Below, piece by piece: positions 26,925 to 36,815 of a stretch of DNA of 64,000 nt. Origin of the DNA: Vreelandella venusta (GTDB lineage Bacteria; Pseudomonadota; Gammaproteobacteria; Pseudomonadales; Halomonadaceae); assembly GCF_007989605.1 (NCBI RefSeq), contig NZ_BJUL01000001.1, forward strand, positions 62,001-126,000. The letters are read 5' to 3'. Position 1 is the first letter of the stretch. Each line of letters begins with the position of its first letter. Made by a program: the position numbers and the translations under genes. Below the pieces are notes generated by a model. It was not told the DNA's origin. It did no database searches and was given only the letters and a program-made list of their open reading frames with translations.

Positions 26925-28349
26925 TTAACAGGCAATAAATAGCGGAAAGCGCAGCGTCCATTTCAGGCCGCCTAGCTCAGACGTGCCAGGCGACAGTGTT
27001 CCGCCATGGGCGTTAACTAACGCGCTAGCAATGGAAAGCCCCAGCCCGCTGCCGCCACTTGCGCGATTACGTGAGCCTTCCACGCGGTATAGGCGTTCAG
27101 TTAAGCGTGAAAGCTCGTTTTCAGGCACGCCTGGGGAACTGTCTTCCCAAGTAATCACAGCATGGTTAGTCTCGCAGGTTAATGAAACCCGTAGCTCTCC
27201 TGGTGGTTGTGTATAGGCGCAGCTGTTATCCAGCAGGTTATTCCAGAGCTGGCGTAGGCGTTGGGCATCCCCTTGTATCATGATATCGGGGGTAAGCTGG
27301 CTGGACAGTGCCAAGCCACTCTCTTCTAGCCAGCGGTCGGCATCGGATAAACGGCCTTTCAAGCTTTCGCTAAGGTTCATTGGCGCTAGCTGAATATCTA
27401 ATGCGCCTGCATCACTTTGCGAAAGCAGCCTTAAGTCAGTGACCAACCGTTCCAGTTGAGCCACTTCCTGAGCAAGTGAGCTAAGATTTTCCTGGTTTAG
27501 CGGACGAATCCCATCCTGCATCGCTTCGATTTCACCACGCAGCACTGCCAAGGGGGTACGTAGCTCGTGCGCTGTGTCTGATACCCATCTTGCTCTGGCG
27601 TCACGGCTAGCTTCTAGGGTGGCCGCCAATACGTTGAAATCGCGTGCCAAACTGGAAAGTTCATCTTTGCCGCGTTCTGGTAACCGAGTGTGATAATCAC
27701 CTTCGGTTAAGCGCAGCGTTGCGCCTGCCAAAGCTCGGGTGCGTCGGCCTAGCCACCAGGAAAGCCCTCCTGCCAGTAACAGCGATGCCAACCCAAGAGA
27801 AACAACAATAAGCCCCAGGTTGCGCTGCTGGCGCTCCAGAAAGCGACTTTCCATGCGCTCCATCATGTCTTGTGGAGGACGAAACCCCAGTTCGCCAATC
27901 GCCTCATTGTTTCCGCTTGAGGCCACGTTGCTATACAGGGTGAGCCACCGCCAACCGTTTGAGCCGCGTGCGCGCTCAGCAGGTGGAACGACGAAGTGGC
28001 CGTCGCTATTGCGTAAAGCGAAGTCCTGAGCTTCGCCCAAGGGGGAAGGGCGGTCACGGTGCTCCTGGCCCAGCTCAAAGCGCACAATATAGGGCCAACG
28101 TTCCGGTGATTGCTCCAACCACTTCCAGCTGCGCTGGGTTTCCCAGCGAGTAATTAGCCCATCCGCCAGCAGCCTAGCGCGCCGTTCTTGGGCTTGATTG
28201 AGATATTCTAAAAAGCCGCGATCAATGCTGTAAGTGACTGCTAAAAAAACGCTCGCTGCAATGGCTACGTTGACGCTTAAAATCGCCACAAAAAGCTTTA
28301 GACCCAGCCGAGAAGGGCGCCACTGGCGTAGCGAAGCGAACAATTTCAT
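26925..28349 (-). CDS. baeS: Sensor histidine kinase BaeS
   Basis: A 474-residue membrane kinase: TM helix at about 17-38, periplasmic sensor to about 170, TM helix (LGLIVVSLGLASLLLAGGLSWWLG), HAMP, HisKA with the phospho-acceptor His in DTAHELRTPLAVLRGEI, and HATPase with LLDNSCAY and SGLGLSIASAL. Sequence and gene order fit BaeS, the envelope-stress partner of BaeR. The start codon overlaps the RND gene stop by one base, so translation is coupled to the pump. Confidence 0.85.
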   Translation of the reverse strand: MKLFASLRQWRPSRLGLKLFVAILSVNVAIAASVFLAVTYSIDRGFLEYLNQAQERRARLLADGLITRWETQRSWKWLEQSPERWPYIVRFELGQEHRDRPSPLGEAQDFALRNSDGHFVVPPAERARGSNGWRWLTLYSNVASSGNNEAIGELGFRPPQDMMERMESRFLERQQRNLGLIVVSLGLASLLLAGGLSWWLGRRTRALAGATLRLTEGDYHTRLPERGKDELSSLARDFNVLAATLEASRDARARWVSDTAHELRTPLAVLRGEIEAMQDGIRPLNQENLSSLAQEVAQLERLVTDLRLLSQSDAGALDIQLAPMNLSESLKGRLSDADRWLEESGLALSSQLTPDIMIQGDAQRLRQLWNNLLDNSCAYTQPPGELRVSLTCETNHAVITWEDSSPGVPENELSRLTERLYRVEGSRNRASGGSGLGLSIASALVNAHGGTLSPGTSELGGLKWTLRFPLFIAC

Positions 28350-31300
28350 TAGCTGGCGCCCTCATGGCTTGGTTGGGGTGGTTTGCTGAGTCGTTCGCGC
28401 AGGTTTTCTAAACCCAAATAGAGGCAGGGCACTACCAGTAACAAGATAACCGTGGCGAATAGCATGCCAAACCCTAGCGAAATAGCCATGGGTATCATAA
28501 AGCGCGCTTGGCGAGAGGTTTCTAGAATCATGGGTGCCAAGCCTAAAAACGTGGTGAGCGTGGTCATCATAATTGGCCGTAGACGGCGGGTCGCCGCGGC
28601 GACAATCGCTTCACGAGCATCCATGCCCTCACGACGCTTACGGTTAGCATAATCAATCAGTACCAGGGCATCGTTAATTACCACGCCTGAAAGAGCCAGC
28701 ATACCGAGTAGGCTAATAATCGATAATCCGAACCCCATTAGCATATGGCCCGCGACGGCCCCGACAATACCAAACGGAATAGCGGCTAGTACCAGCAGTG
28801 GCTGAAAGTAACTACGGAAAGGAATCGCCAACAATGCATATAGCGCGGCCAGCATTAACCACATGGCGTTGCGTAACGTGGCTAAATTGTCAGCAGTATC
28901 TTGTTGCCGACCGCCCATGCTGACTTCAAGCCCTGCCCAGGTATTGCTAAGCGTGGGGAAAACATCCTCTTGTAGCGTGGCGAGCACCTGGTTAATTGCT
29001 TGGTCGCCTTCCGAGTCTGCGGTCACTGTAATGATTCGCCGACCATCGATACGCTGAAGACTGCTGGAAGCTTGGCTTAACGTAATGTCTGCCACGCGTG
29101 ACAGCGGAACGCTCAGGCCGTCGGGGGTCCGGATCGGCAGCCGATAAAGCTCATTAAGGCTATCGCGATCTTGCTCTGGCAGGCGTACCTCAACGCTGAC
29201 TTCTCGACGGCCAATAAACTGCTCTACGGCAGTAGCACCCTGAAGCGGGCCGCGTAGCGCCTGGGCTAGGTCGCTGCCTGTTAGCCCTAACGCGCGTCCT
29301 TCGGCAGATAGGCGCATTTCGAGCTGCGGTTTGCCGTCTCCCAATCCGCTGTCGATATCGGTTAACCCATATTCAGCCAGTTGTTCAGCCAACTGCGCAG
29401 CAGCCGCTTCCAACACTTGGGTATTTGGGTGGGATAAACGCAGGCTTAGCGCTGCGCCGCTACCGGGGCCTCCGAAGTCGGACTCAAAGCGCACTGATTG
29501 CGCGCCGACTAAGTCGCCGGTTAAGTCACGCCACTCCTGAGCAATTCGAGATGGAGGCCAAGCATCTAAACTTTCTCTGGCGATATCCAGGCGCACTTGC
29601 AGGCTCTCACCATCCAGGCTGCTGCGGGTACTGCTAAAGCTGAGGGTTGCCTCGCGCTCGCTAAGTTGCTCGGCGGCATTGAGCAATTGTTGGCTTAGCT
29701 CGCGGCTAACGCTTATGTTGCTGCCAATCGGCAGGGTAACGCTGGCCTGAACTTGGTCCGATTCCACCCTGGGCATAAGTGAAAAGCCAAGCCTACCGCT
29801 CATTGCCCAGGCAAGCGCAACGCATAGTAAAGCGACGCCTAGGGATACCGTTAGCAAGCGTTGGGTAAGCGCCCGCTGTAAAAATGGTTCAAACTGCTGG
29901 TAAGTAAAGTGGTGTAAGCCCTTTTGCATACGTAGCCGAATGGCTTCTATAGGGCGCTGCCAGGCCGGTGTTTTGCGAGGTTTGCTGGCGTGGGCGAGGT
30001 GGGCAGGCAGTATAAATAGAGCTTCCACCAGGGAAATAAGAAATACCGTGATAACAACCACAGGCACGGTAGCAAAAATAAGCCCTAAAAAGCCGGGTAA
30101 AAACAGGAGTGGCAGGAACGCAACAATATTAGACAGAATCGCAAAGGTTAGCGGGGTAGCGATTTCTTGAGCACCTTTCACCGCGGCATCGCGTAATGAA
30201 TAGCCCTGTTCCCGGTAGCTGTAAATATTTTCACCGACCATAATGGCATCGTCCACGACGATACCAAGGGCGATAATAAAGGCGAACATTGACATCATAT
30301 TGAGTGAGACGCCAATCCAGGGCAGAAATAGCATCGCACCCAAAAATGCCGTCGGAATACCTAGCGTTACCCAGAAGGCCAGTCGTGCCTCAAGAAACAG
30401 TGCCATAAGAATTAGCACCAGTGCCAAGCCCATCCAGGCGTTCTTTAGCAGCAGATTTAGGCGGTCTTCATAGATTTCTGAGCTATCTCTGGAAACATCC
30501 AGGCGTATTCCGTTGGGCAGATTTTCGCGCAGCCGCTCCAGCTCTCCGTATACGGCTTTTGAGATACTCGTCGGCGTTTGATCGCCAATCTGATAGATAT
30601 CCACCGATAAGCCCTGTTCGCCGTTGTAGAACTCCTCGCGGTCGGTCTCAGCAAATCCTTCGCTTACGCGAGCAATATCGCCTAACACAACGGGTGAACC
30701 TTGGGCGGTGGTGAGAATGGGCAGTGCGGCAAACTCATCCGCACTGTTGCGGCGTCCCTGGTAGCGAATCAACCACTCGCCTTCGGCGGTAGTGAGCTGG
30801 CCACTGGCGAGGTCGAGCGCTTCTTCAGCAATACGGCTAGCAAGCTGTTGATGGTCTAAGCCAAAGCGCTCAATAGCTTCTTCATCCAACAGCACCTGGA
30901 TTTCACGTTCCCGGTTGCCGGAGAGTTCTGCTCGGGAAATACCGCTAGTGGCCTGCAGTTCTGCGCGGACATCCTCCGCGGCGTCATGGAGTGCAGCTAA
31001 GCCAACCGAGCCATACACTTGTAGGCTCACCACGCTACGAGAGCGGCCAGAGAGGGTAAAACGTGGTGGATCCGCAGCGTTAGGCAAGGTGGTGATGGCA
31101 TTCACGGCTTGCTGGATATCCTGATAGGCTCGCATCACGTCAACGCCATCGATCAGCGTGGCGCTAACCACGCCGCTACCTTCGCCAGCGCTGGCGGTTA
31201 ATTCATCGATGCCTTCTACGTCGGCAATGGCAGCTTCAACCGGGAGCAGCAAACTTTGCTCAACATCTTCCGGTGTGGCACCGGGATAGCTGATGCTAAC

Positions 31301-31447
31301 TTGGATGATTTCCGTTTCAAATTCCGGGAAAACCTCTTTCTTGATGGCCAAGGATGCCATTAAACCGCCGACGATAAACAGCACCATCATCAGGTTAGGG
31401 GCAACGCCATGGTCGACCATCCAGGCGAGTGGGCCACGGCGAATCAT
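28349..31447 (-). CDS. RND efflux transporter, inner-membrane pump (AcrB/HAE1 type)
   Basis: Full-length RND pump of 1032 residues that drives drug or envelope-toxin export with the proton gradient. Seen are the N-terminal TM and porter start (FPEFETEIIQVSISYPGATPEDVEQSLLLPVE), the proton-relay Asp pair in IIALGIVVDDAIMVGENIY, and the second half with LSIISLLGMLALSGVVINDALVLID. It overlaps the adaptor gene upstream by 4 bases and baeS downstream by one. The system has one pump gene rather than the mdtB/mdtC pair of enterics, and no outer-membrane channel gene; a TolC elsewhere would be needed. Substrates are not readable. Confidence 0.9.
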   Translation of the reverse strand: MIRRGPLAWMVDHGVAPNLMMVLFIVGGLMASLAIKKEVFPEFETEIIQVSISYPGATPEDVEQSLLLPVEAAIADVEGIDELTASAGEGSGVVSATLIDGVDVMRAYQDIQQAVNAITTLPNAADPPRFTLSGRSRSVVSLQVYGSVGLAALHDAAEDVRAELQATSGISRAELSGNREREIQVLLDEEAIERFGLDHQQLASRIAEEALDLASGQLTTAEGEWLIRYQGRRNSADEFAALPILTTAQGSPVVLGDIARVSEGFAETDREEFYNGEQGLSVDIYQIGDQTPTSISKAVYGELERLRENLPNGIRLDVSRDSSEIYEDRLNLLLKNAWMGLALVLILMALFLEARLAFWVTLGIPTAFLGAMLFLPWIGVSLNMMSMFAFIIALGIVVDDAIMVGENIYSYREQGYSLRDAAVKGAQEIATPLTFAILSNIVAFLPLLFLPGFLGLIFATVPVVVITVFLISLVEALFILPAHLAHASKPRKTPAWQRPIEAIRLRMQKGLHHFTYQQFEPFLQRALTQRLLTVSLGVALLCVALAWAMSGRLGFSLMPRVESDQVQASVTLPIGSNISVSRELSQQLLNAAEQLSEREATLSFSSTRSSLDGESLQVRLDIARESLDAWPPSRIAQEWRDLTGDLVGAQSVRFESDFGGPGSGAALSLRLSHPNTQVLEAAAAQLAEQLAEYGLTDIDSGLGDGKPQLEMRLSAEGRALGLTGSDLAQALRGPLQGATAVEQFIGRREVSVEVRLPEQDRDSLNELYRLPIRTPDGLSVPLSRVADITLSQASSSLQRIDGRRIITVTADSEGDQAINQVLATLQEDVFPTLSNTWAGLEVSMGGRQQDTADNLATLRNAMWLMLAALYALLAIPFRSYFQPLLVLAAIPFGIVGAVAGHMLMGFGLSIISLLGMLALSGVVINDALVLIDYANRKRREGMDAREAIVAAATRRLRPIMMTTLTTFLGLAPMILETSRQARFMIPMAISLGFGMLFATVILLLVVPCLYLGLENLRERLSKPPQPSHEGAS

Positions 31448-32646
31448 GGGCTTTCCTCATCGCTAGCTGGGGTATCTCCACGCTGGCGAATGCGGACTTG
31501 TTGGCCTTCGCGGGGTTGCGCCAAACCGGCAATAACCACCCGTTGTCCGGGGGCTAAACCGCTGCGTACCAGCGCCGTTTCCTGCCCGCGGTAGGCTAGG
31601 GTGACATGGGTGCTGCGTAGGCGATCTTCATCGTCTACCCACCACACCTGCTCGCCGGGACGCAGTGCGGCAGAGGGCAGGGCGATGAGCGGCTCCTGGG
31701 TTGTGCTATGAAAGGCAACACGAAGCACATCGCCAAGACGCAGCGCAGGGCCATCTTGCTCAAGCGACAGCGGGTCATTAACGGCGATCAAAAGCTGCGC
31801 CTGTAAGCCGTTCTCTTCCAGGTTTGGCAGAATAGAAATTAACTTACCTTCTCTGCTTGCGCCTTCCGGCCAGCCTTGGCTGGTAAGCGTGACGCGACTG
31901 CCTGGCGTTAGCCAACCCAACATGTCCCCCGGCAACGAAGCGCGAACCCAAAACTGTTCGACGCCGACCAAGCTGAGTACTTCAGTACCCTGGCTTAACA
32001 GGGTCCCTGCACCAACCAAACGATCTTGCACCATCGCTCGCCAAGGGGCAGCTAACGTGGCACGCTCAAGATTAAGCGCCGCTTGGTCTCGCACCACGCG
32101 TGCTTGCGTTAATTGCGCTTGAGCTTGGCGTAGCTGTGGTTCACGGAGCACCAATGCACGGCGTTCAGCACTGAGTTGGCGGCCAAACGATTCATACTCA
32201 CTTCGGGCGCGCTGTTGCTCCGCTTGTTCTAGTGCTAACTGTGCCTGCGCGTTGGCCAACTGCGCTTCGGCATCTTCTAGAATCAGACGTAAATCGGCCT
32301 GATCGATATAAGCAACTGGCGCTCCTTGTTCGACGACCTGACCTGGAAGAACGCCTTCGCCAAAGCGCTCTAGCTGACCAGCCACCCGACTGGCTAACAT
32401 GGTGGATTTTTCTGCTTCAACTCGACCAAAACCGTTAAGCATCGGCGCTTGCAGGCGCTCTTCAGCCGTCATGACATCCACTAATGGGGGCGCTGCGGGT
32501 GGTGGCGGGCGGCGCTCAACACGAGGCGGCTGGCTGATAATCCACCAAGCTAAGGTTAAGCCGCCAACGAAAACCAATAGCGCTGCCAATGCGCCGAAAC
32601 CGATACGGCCTTGTTGAGAGGGGGCGTGAAAGTGAGGGGAGGTCAT
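31444..32646 (-). CDS. RND periplasmic adaptor (membrane fusion protein)
   Basis: A 400-residue adaptor that links the pump to an outer-membrane channel. One N-terminal membrane helix (FGALAALLVFVGGLTLAWWI), a proline-rich stretch, the lipoyl half-motif VAGQLERFGEGVLPGQVVEQG, a long alpha-hairpin rich in Glu, Ala, Gln and Arg (about 115-185) and beta-barrel domains follow in the normal order. First gene of the operon; the ribosome site is weak. The divergent TetR gene begins about 220 bases away. Confidence 0.86.
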   Translation of the reverse strand: MTSPHFHAPSQQGRIGFGALAALLVFVGGLTLAWWIISQPPRVERRPPPPAAPPLVDVMTAEERLQAPMLNGFGRVEAEKSTMLASRVAGQLERFGEGVLPGQVVEQGAPVAYIDQADLRLILEDAEAQLANAQAQLALEQAEQQRARSEYESFGRQLSAERRALVLREPQLRQAQAQLTQARVVRDQAALNLERATLAAPWRAMVQDRLVGAGTLLSQGTEVLSLVGVEQFWVRASLPGDMLGWLTPGSRVTLTSQGWPEGASREGKLISILPNLEENGLQAQLLIAVNDPLSLEQDGPALRLGDVLRVAFHSTTQEPLIALPSAALRPGEQVWWVDDEDRLRSTHVTLAYRGQETALVRSGLAPGQRVVIAGLAQPREGQQVRIRQRGDTPASDEESP

Positions 32647-32698
32647 TACCGCGCGGCATCCGTTGGCTAAGGGCGAAAATTCCAGAGAAAATGGCGTA

Positions 32699-32712
32699 TG
32701 ATGCTAGCATCA
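32699..32712. promoter_or_regulatory. 14-bp perfect palindrome in the RND/TetR divergent region
   Basis: TGATGCTAGCATCA reads the same on both strands and lies 53 bases before the adaptor start. It is flanked by GCGTA (32694-32698) and TACGC (32717-32721). This is the expected size and position for an operator of the divergent TetR-type regulator. Confidence 0.6.
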
Positions 32713-32863
32713 CCGATACGCAAGCAATGATTAGGTAAGTAATGTGCAAATAGTGTGCAACCCGTTAAGCATCACTGCATCGTGCGGTTTAACTGCTGAC
32801 GGGCCTACAATACCTGTCATTATTATTTTGCAAAGCACTAAATTCACTGGTTAATGTGACGTC

Positions 32864-33475
32864 ATGAAAAACACCGCCACTCGCGATAAGTTAATTGAAA
32901 CCGGTGCCGAGCTGATTGCCCAGCAGGGCTACAATGCGACGGGTATTAATGCCGTTTTAAAAACCTGTGGTGTGCCTAAAGGATCGTTTTACCACTACTT
33001 TTCCAGCAAGGAAGATTTTGGGCTGGCGGTAATCGAGCGCTTTGCCAATCAGTATGATGAACGCCTAGCAATACTGTTTGATGACGTTGCATTACCGCCG
33101 TTAGAGCGCATACGGCGTTACTTTGCCACAGGGCGTGAGCATATGTTGGACTGTGACCACACCACTGGCTGCTTGATTGGTAACCTGGGTCAGGAGCTTT
33201 CGGGGCAGAGCGACACCTTCCGGGATGCACTTAACTTGGTGTTTCAGCGCTGGGAAAAGCGTTTAGCCGTCTGCCTGGAAGAAGCGCAAAATCAAAATGA
33301 TATTGATAAGGCGATGGTTCCTGAAGCCCTTGCTAGTTTTATATTGTCGGGATGGGAAGGTGCTATATTGCGCGCCAAAACGCTTAAGTCAGTCGCACCC
33401 ATGGAGCACTTTGAGTCGATTCTATTTGCCCATGTGCTGGTGCCATCAGCGTCGCTTTGCGAAGCAAGCCGCTAG
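32864..33475 (+). CDS. TetR-family transcriptional regulator, AcuR/NemR-like
   Basis: A 203-residue repressor. The N-terminal helix-turn-helix (AELIAQQGYNATGINAVLKT, then GVPKGSFYHYFSSKEDFGLA) and the ligand domain with CDHTTGCLIGNLGQELSGQS match the AcuR/NemR subgroup, whose members respond to reactive electrophiles through Cys residues; Cys residues are present in that segment. Divergent from the RND efflux operon, so it probably represses the pump. The ribosome site is weak. The 3' end overlaps the convergent XRE-like gene by 4 bases. Confidence 0.82.
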   Translation: MKNTATRDKLIETGAELIAQQGYNATGINAVLKTCGVPKGSFYHYFSSKEDFGLAVIERFANQYDERLAILFDDVALPPLERIRRYFATGREHMLDCDHTTGCLIGNLGQELSGQSDTFRDALNLVFQRWEKRLAVCLEEAQNQNDIDKAMVPEALASFILSGWEGAILRAKTLKSVAPMEHFESILFAHVLVPSASLCEASR

Positions 33476-34275
33476 TGACGTGCACGAAAATGGTGCTCTC
33501 CACTAGCCACGTCATTGCGCACGGCTGCCAGTAGTGACTCATCTAGCGATGGGTCGTCCGGTGACAGCAGGCCGCACTGAGCCAACGCAGACCGCAAACT
33601 TATCTGTTCATCTAAGCGCTGATAAACCACTCGCACACAACAGGGCATGCGCTCACTGTTATCAGCCACCCCCATTTTCAATCCAGTTAAGCGTGTGACT
33701 TGGCTTTGGAAGCTGGGAAACAGAATAGTTTGAGTGATTTCATGGCCATTGAGGGTCTCGTGGTCAACCAAAAATAGCCGGTCTGCAAGTTTAACGGCGG
33801 TTCCTACGTACCGGTTATGACAGGGTCGCCTTCCCAGAGCGACTTGCATACGCTCGGTGCGCTGGTACACCACACCTCCTTCTCTGGCTTCTAGGCACAC
33901 CAATGTGCGCATCAAATGCCCAGGGCGCGACATTGAGTGGTAAAGCTCGAAGTAGCGACCTAGATAACGCTCCATACCTTCGCTTCCCCGCTGAATCAAC
34001 GCATTAGGCCAGGGCAGGGTATTCGGTGAAGTATCCGCATTAAGCTGGCCGGTTTGCACCAGCGCACGGAAGTCGTGGTGAGGCAGCGCAATATCTTCTG
34101 GCGTTACCCCAAAAAAGTGGCAAATACGCTGCAGCGCGGCATGGCTTGGGTAATAGCGACCGCTGAGGTAGCGGTTGAATTGAGCACGGTTAATGGATAA
34201 GCGGCGGCAAACGTCCGCAATAGACGGGTAGTAGCTGCACAGCAAGCGTAGGTTGGCCACAAAATTATCATGCAT
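33472..34275 (-). CDS. XRE-like helix-turn-helix regulator with a C-terminal sensor domain
   Basis: A 267-residue protein. The N-terminal 70 residues form an XRE-type helix-turn-helix (VCRRLSINRAQFNRYLSGRYYPSH, HFFGVTPEDIALP). The remaining 190 residues are a soluble domain I do not recognise, with ETLNGHEITQTILFPS in the middle. The start at 34275 is the first ATG of the frame; the longer reading to 34344 would need TTG. It ends inside the convergent TetR gene by 4 bases. The target and ligand are unknown. Confidence 0.65.
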   Translation of the reverse strand: MHDNFVANLRLLCSYYPSIADVCRRLSINRAQFNRYLSGRYYPSHAALQRICHFFGVTPEDIALPHHDFRALVQTGQLNADTSPNTLPWPNALIQRGSEGMERYLGRYFELYHSMSRPGHLMRTLVCLEAREGGVVYQRTERMQVALGRRPCHNRYVGTAVKLADRLFLVDHETLNGHEITQTILFPSFQSQVTRLTGLKMGVADNSERMPCCVRVVYQRLDEQISLRSALAQCGLLSPDDPSLDESLLAAVRNDVASGEHHFRARH

Positions 34276-34496
34276 GGGAGCGGTTTCAGCGTTCTCAGTA
34301 AGCGTCGGTGCGGCTAATGTGACGCTTCGCTCTGCATAGTGCAATAGCTACCTAACAGCGCCGTTGCGTCAATCAGGTGCGATTTTAATTAGCATCTTGC
34401 GAGGCCAAGTGATGGACACCCGCAGCGCCGCTCCCACTCCAGCGAAAGCTAAAATATACAGCTTCGCTCGGTACTAATGATGGCTCTTAAAACCGT

Positions 34497-35762
34497 CTAG
34501 ACAGTGCTGATAATTAGCGCTGCATTGACGCCACCGAAACCGAACCCGTTGCACAATACATGCTTAGTGGCGTGATTTTGATGGGGTGCCGTGACGAAGG
34601 TTAAATCCTGCATATCATCATCGCAGTGCTCAAGATTGATGGTGGGCGGAAGCTGCTGGTTATTGACTGCCAATACAGAAAAAATACTCTCAATGCCCCC
34701 TGCTGCGCCTAATAGATGCCCGGTGGCGGCTTTCGTTGCCGAAATAGGGATGGCAGGCAAACGCTCACCGAATACGTTACGCAATGAGGCAACTTCAGCT
34801 CGGTCGCCAACGGGCGTCGATGTGGCGTGGGCATTGATATGATCAATAGCATCAGTAGAAAGGTTCGCCATGCCCAGCGCCGCTTGAATCGCGGCTGCTG
34901 CGCCGGCCCCATCCTTTGGGCCTGCCGTCAGGTGGTAGGCGTCTGCGCTGGTGCCGTAGCCGCTAATGATCGCTAACGGCGTTGCGCCCCGCGCGATCGC
35001 ATGCTCAAGTGTTTCGATCACCATAACGCCAGCGCCTTCTCCCATCACAAAACCGTTACGGGCTTTATCAAAGGGTCTGGACGCGTGTTCAGGGTTGTCT
35101 GCTTCTGTGGAAAGGGCCTTTAGGGCGTTAAAGCTGGCAAGTGATAGCGGGTCAATACACGCCTCTGCGCCGCCGACGAGGGCAACATCGGCTTCTCCGC
35201 TGCGTATTATGCGCATACCATCACCAATCGCCTGTAGGCCAGCCGCGCAAGCCGTCACCGGGCAACCAAGAGGGCCTTGAAAGCCATAACGGATGGACAG
35301 GTTACCAGCAGCCAAATTGGCCAGAAAGGCGGGCACCGTGAAGGGGGAAAGTTTGCGATAGCCGCGCTCAACAAGGGTTCTGTGAGCTTGTGTAATGGTC
35401 GGGAAGCCGCCAATGCCAGAGCCAATAATGGTGGCCGTTCGGCGTTGTTGGGCTTGCTCAACGGGGAACCAGTTGGCCTGTGACAGCGCCTCTTTGGCTG
35501 CCGCCAATGCGTAGAGGCTGAACAAGTCCATTTTGCGCTGCTCTTTGGGGTCGGCTATCTCATTCAGGTCAATACCGCCGCTGGGGTCTTGGTCAATGCT
35601 CGGCACCACCCCGGCAATTTTGATCGGGATACTGCTTGTGTCAAAGCGGTCAATGGTGCTGATGCCTGACTGTCCATTAATCAGACGCTGCCAAGTTGTA
35701 TTGACGCTGTTGCCCAGTGGGCTGACCATACCCATGCCGGTAATCACGATAGTTGAGTGCAT
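34497..35762 (-). CDS. Orphan beta-ketoacyl-ACP synthase, FabF-like
   Basis: A 421-residue condensing enzyme. Catalytic Cys172 in TACAAGLQAIGDG, the His in NAHATSTPVGD and the His in KAATGHLLGAAGG give the complete Cys-His-His triad. The C-terminal GFGFGGVNAALI is also standard. FabF normally sits beside acpP and fabG; here it is alone, opposite a TetR-type regulator 231 bases away, so it is a paralog under its own control rather than the housekeeping gene. It could tune fatty-acid composition for membrane adaptation. Confidence 0.82.
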   Translation of the reverse strand: MHSTIVITGMGMVSPLGNSVNTTWQRLINGQSGISTIDRFDTSSIPIKIAGVVPSIDQDPSGGIDLNEIADPKEQRKMDLFSLYALAAAKEALSQANWFPVEQAQQRRTATIIGSGIGGFPTITQAHRTLVERGYRKLSPFTVPAFLANLAAGNLSIRYGFQGPLGCPVTACAAGLQAIGDGMRIIRSGEADVALVGGAEACIDPLSLASFNALKALSTEADNPEHASRPFDKARNGFVMGEGAGVMVIETLEHAIARGATPLAIISGYGTSADAYHLTAGPKDGAGAAAAIQAALGMANLSTDAIDHINAHATSTPVGDRAEVASLRNVFGERLPAIPISATKAATGHLLGAAGGIESIFSVLAVNNQQLPPTINLEHCDDDMQDLTFVTAPHQNHATKHVLCNGFGFGGVNAALIISTV

Positions 35763-35993
35763 AGTGACTCCTGAGTTATTGATAGGGTCACCCTAGCAAC
35801 GGCCAATATATGATCAAGATAATATTTAAGCTTTGTTCGAAAACTGCCTGTGCTTGACAATACTGCGTTAAAAATCACCTCGAAATGCTCATTTACACCG
35901 CGTAAATTCCGCTTTCTCGTTGATTTTTGCCTTGTCTAGTCTTCGCTCGCCGACTTTTCGTACAAACCCTAGCTGACGTATGACGAGGTAGGT

Positions 35994-36635
35994 ATGCCTT
36001 ATCCCAAGAGCCATAAATCGAAAACCAAAGAGCGCATTTTGGCTTCGGCGACGGAGCTATTTAGCCGTAATGGCTTTCATAAGGTGTCGATTGGCCAGAT
36101 CATGAAACTCGCTAAGATGACGCATGGTGCCTTTTATGCGCATTTTGCGTCGAAAGAGGCCCTGTACCATGAGTCTATTCGCTTGACCCTTGATAACAGT
36201 CGGGCGGCTAGGCTGGTAAAAGGCCCGCTTTCGTTGCAGCACTTAACCGAATTAGTTGCGAACTACTGCAATCTTCAAGAGCTGGAAGCTAAGCATAGGC
36301 CCGGGCCTGAAGCGGTACTGTTCAATGAAATAGGTAGTGAAAAAGCAGAAATTCGCACTATGTTTGAAGCGTCATATATGAGCATGAAAAAGATGCTTGA
36401 AACACGGCTGATAGCGTTGAGTAAGCTGAAACAACTCCCCCTTGCCAATGACCGCAAGTTAATTGCTGATAAATCCAGGGTCATATTGGCCTCTCTGGTA
36501 GGGGCTGTCGCGATTGCCAAAAGCTTGCCGGAGGAGATGGAACGTAAGCAGGTGTTGTTAGCCACGCAACGTCAAATTTTACTAATGCTCGGGGTCAGCG
36601 AAGCTGAGGCGGAGCGTATGATGCAAGCACAGTAG
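35994..36635 (+). CDS. TetR-family transcriptional regulator
   Basis: A 213-residue regulator with a clear helix-turn-helix (TKERILASATELFSRNGFHK, KLAKMTHGAFYAHFASKEAL) and a helical ligand domain. The ribosome site GAGGTAGGT lies directly before the ATG. The gene is divergent from the orphan FabF-like gene and is its likely repressor, by analogy with fatty-acid responsive TetR proteins. It is followed by about 180 bases without a gene before the OsmC-YcaO gene. Confidence 0.82.
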   Translation: MPYPKSHKSKTKERILASATELFSRNGFHKVSIGQIMKLAKMTHGAFYAHFASKEALYHESIRLTLDNSRAARLVKGPLSLQHLTELVANYCNLQELEAKHRPGPEAVLFNEIGSEKAEIRTMFEASYMSMKKMLETRLIALSKLKQLPLANDRKLIADKSRVILASLVGAVAIAKSLPEEMERKQVLLATQRQILLMLGVSEAEAERMMQAQ

Positions 36636-36815
36636 TTCGGCCGTCGACTGAAGAGAGTCTCGATATGTTGTTTGACGCGTTAGTGTTCTTAATCGGCGTT
36701 GAATGAGTGATTCGGCAGACTGCCCAAGACGAAGCGGGTAAAAAACTGGATAATGGCCGCCATCAGCCTATGGCCCCAAGACCTTCAGCACATTTATCTA
36801 TCCGGATGCCCGCTC

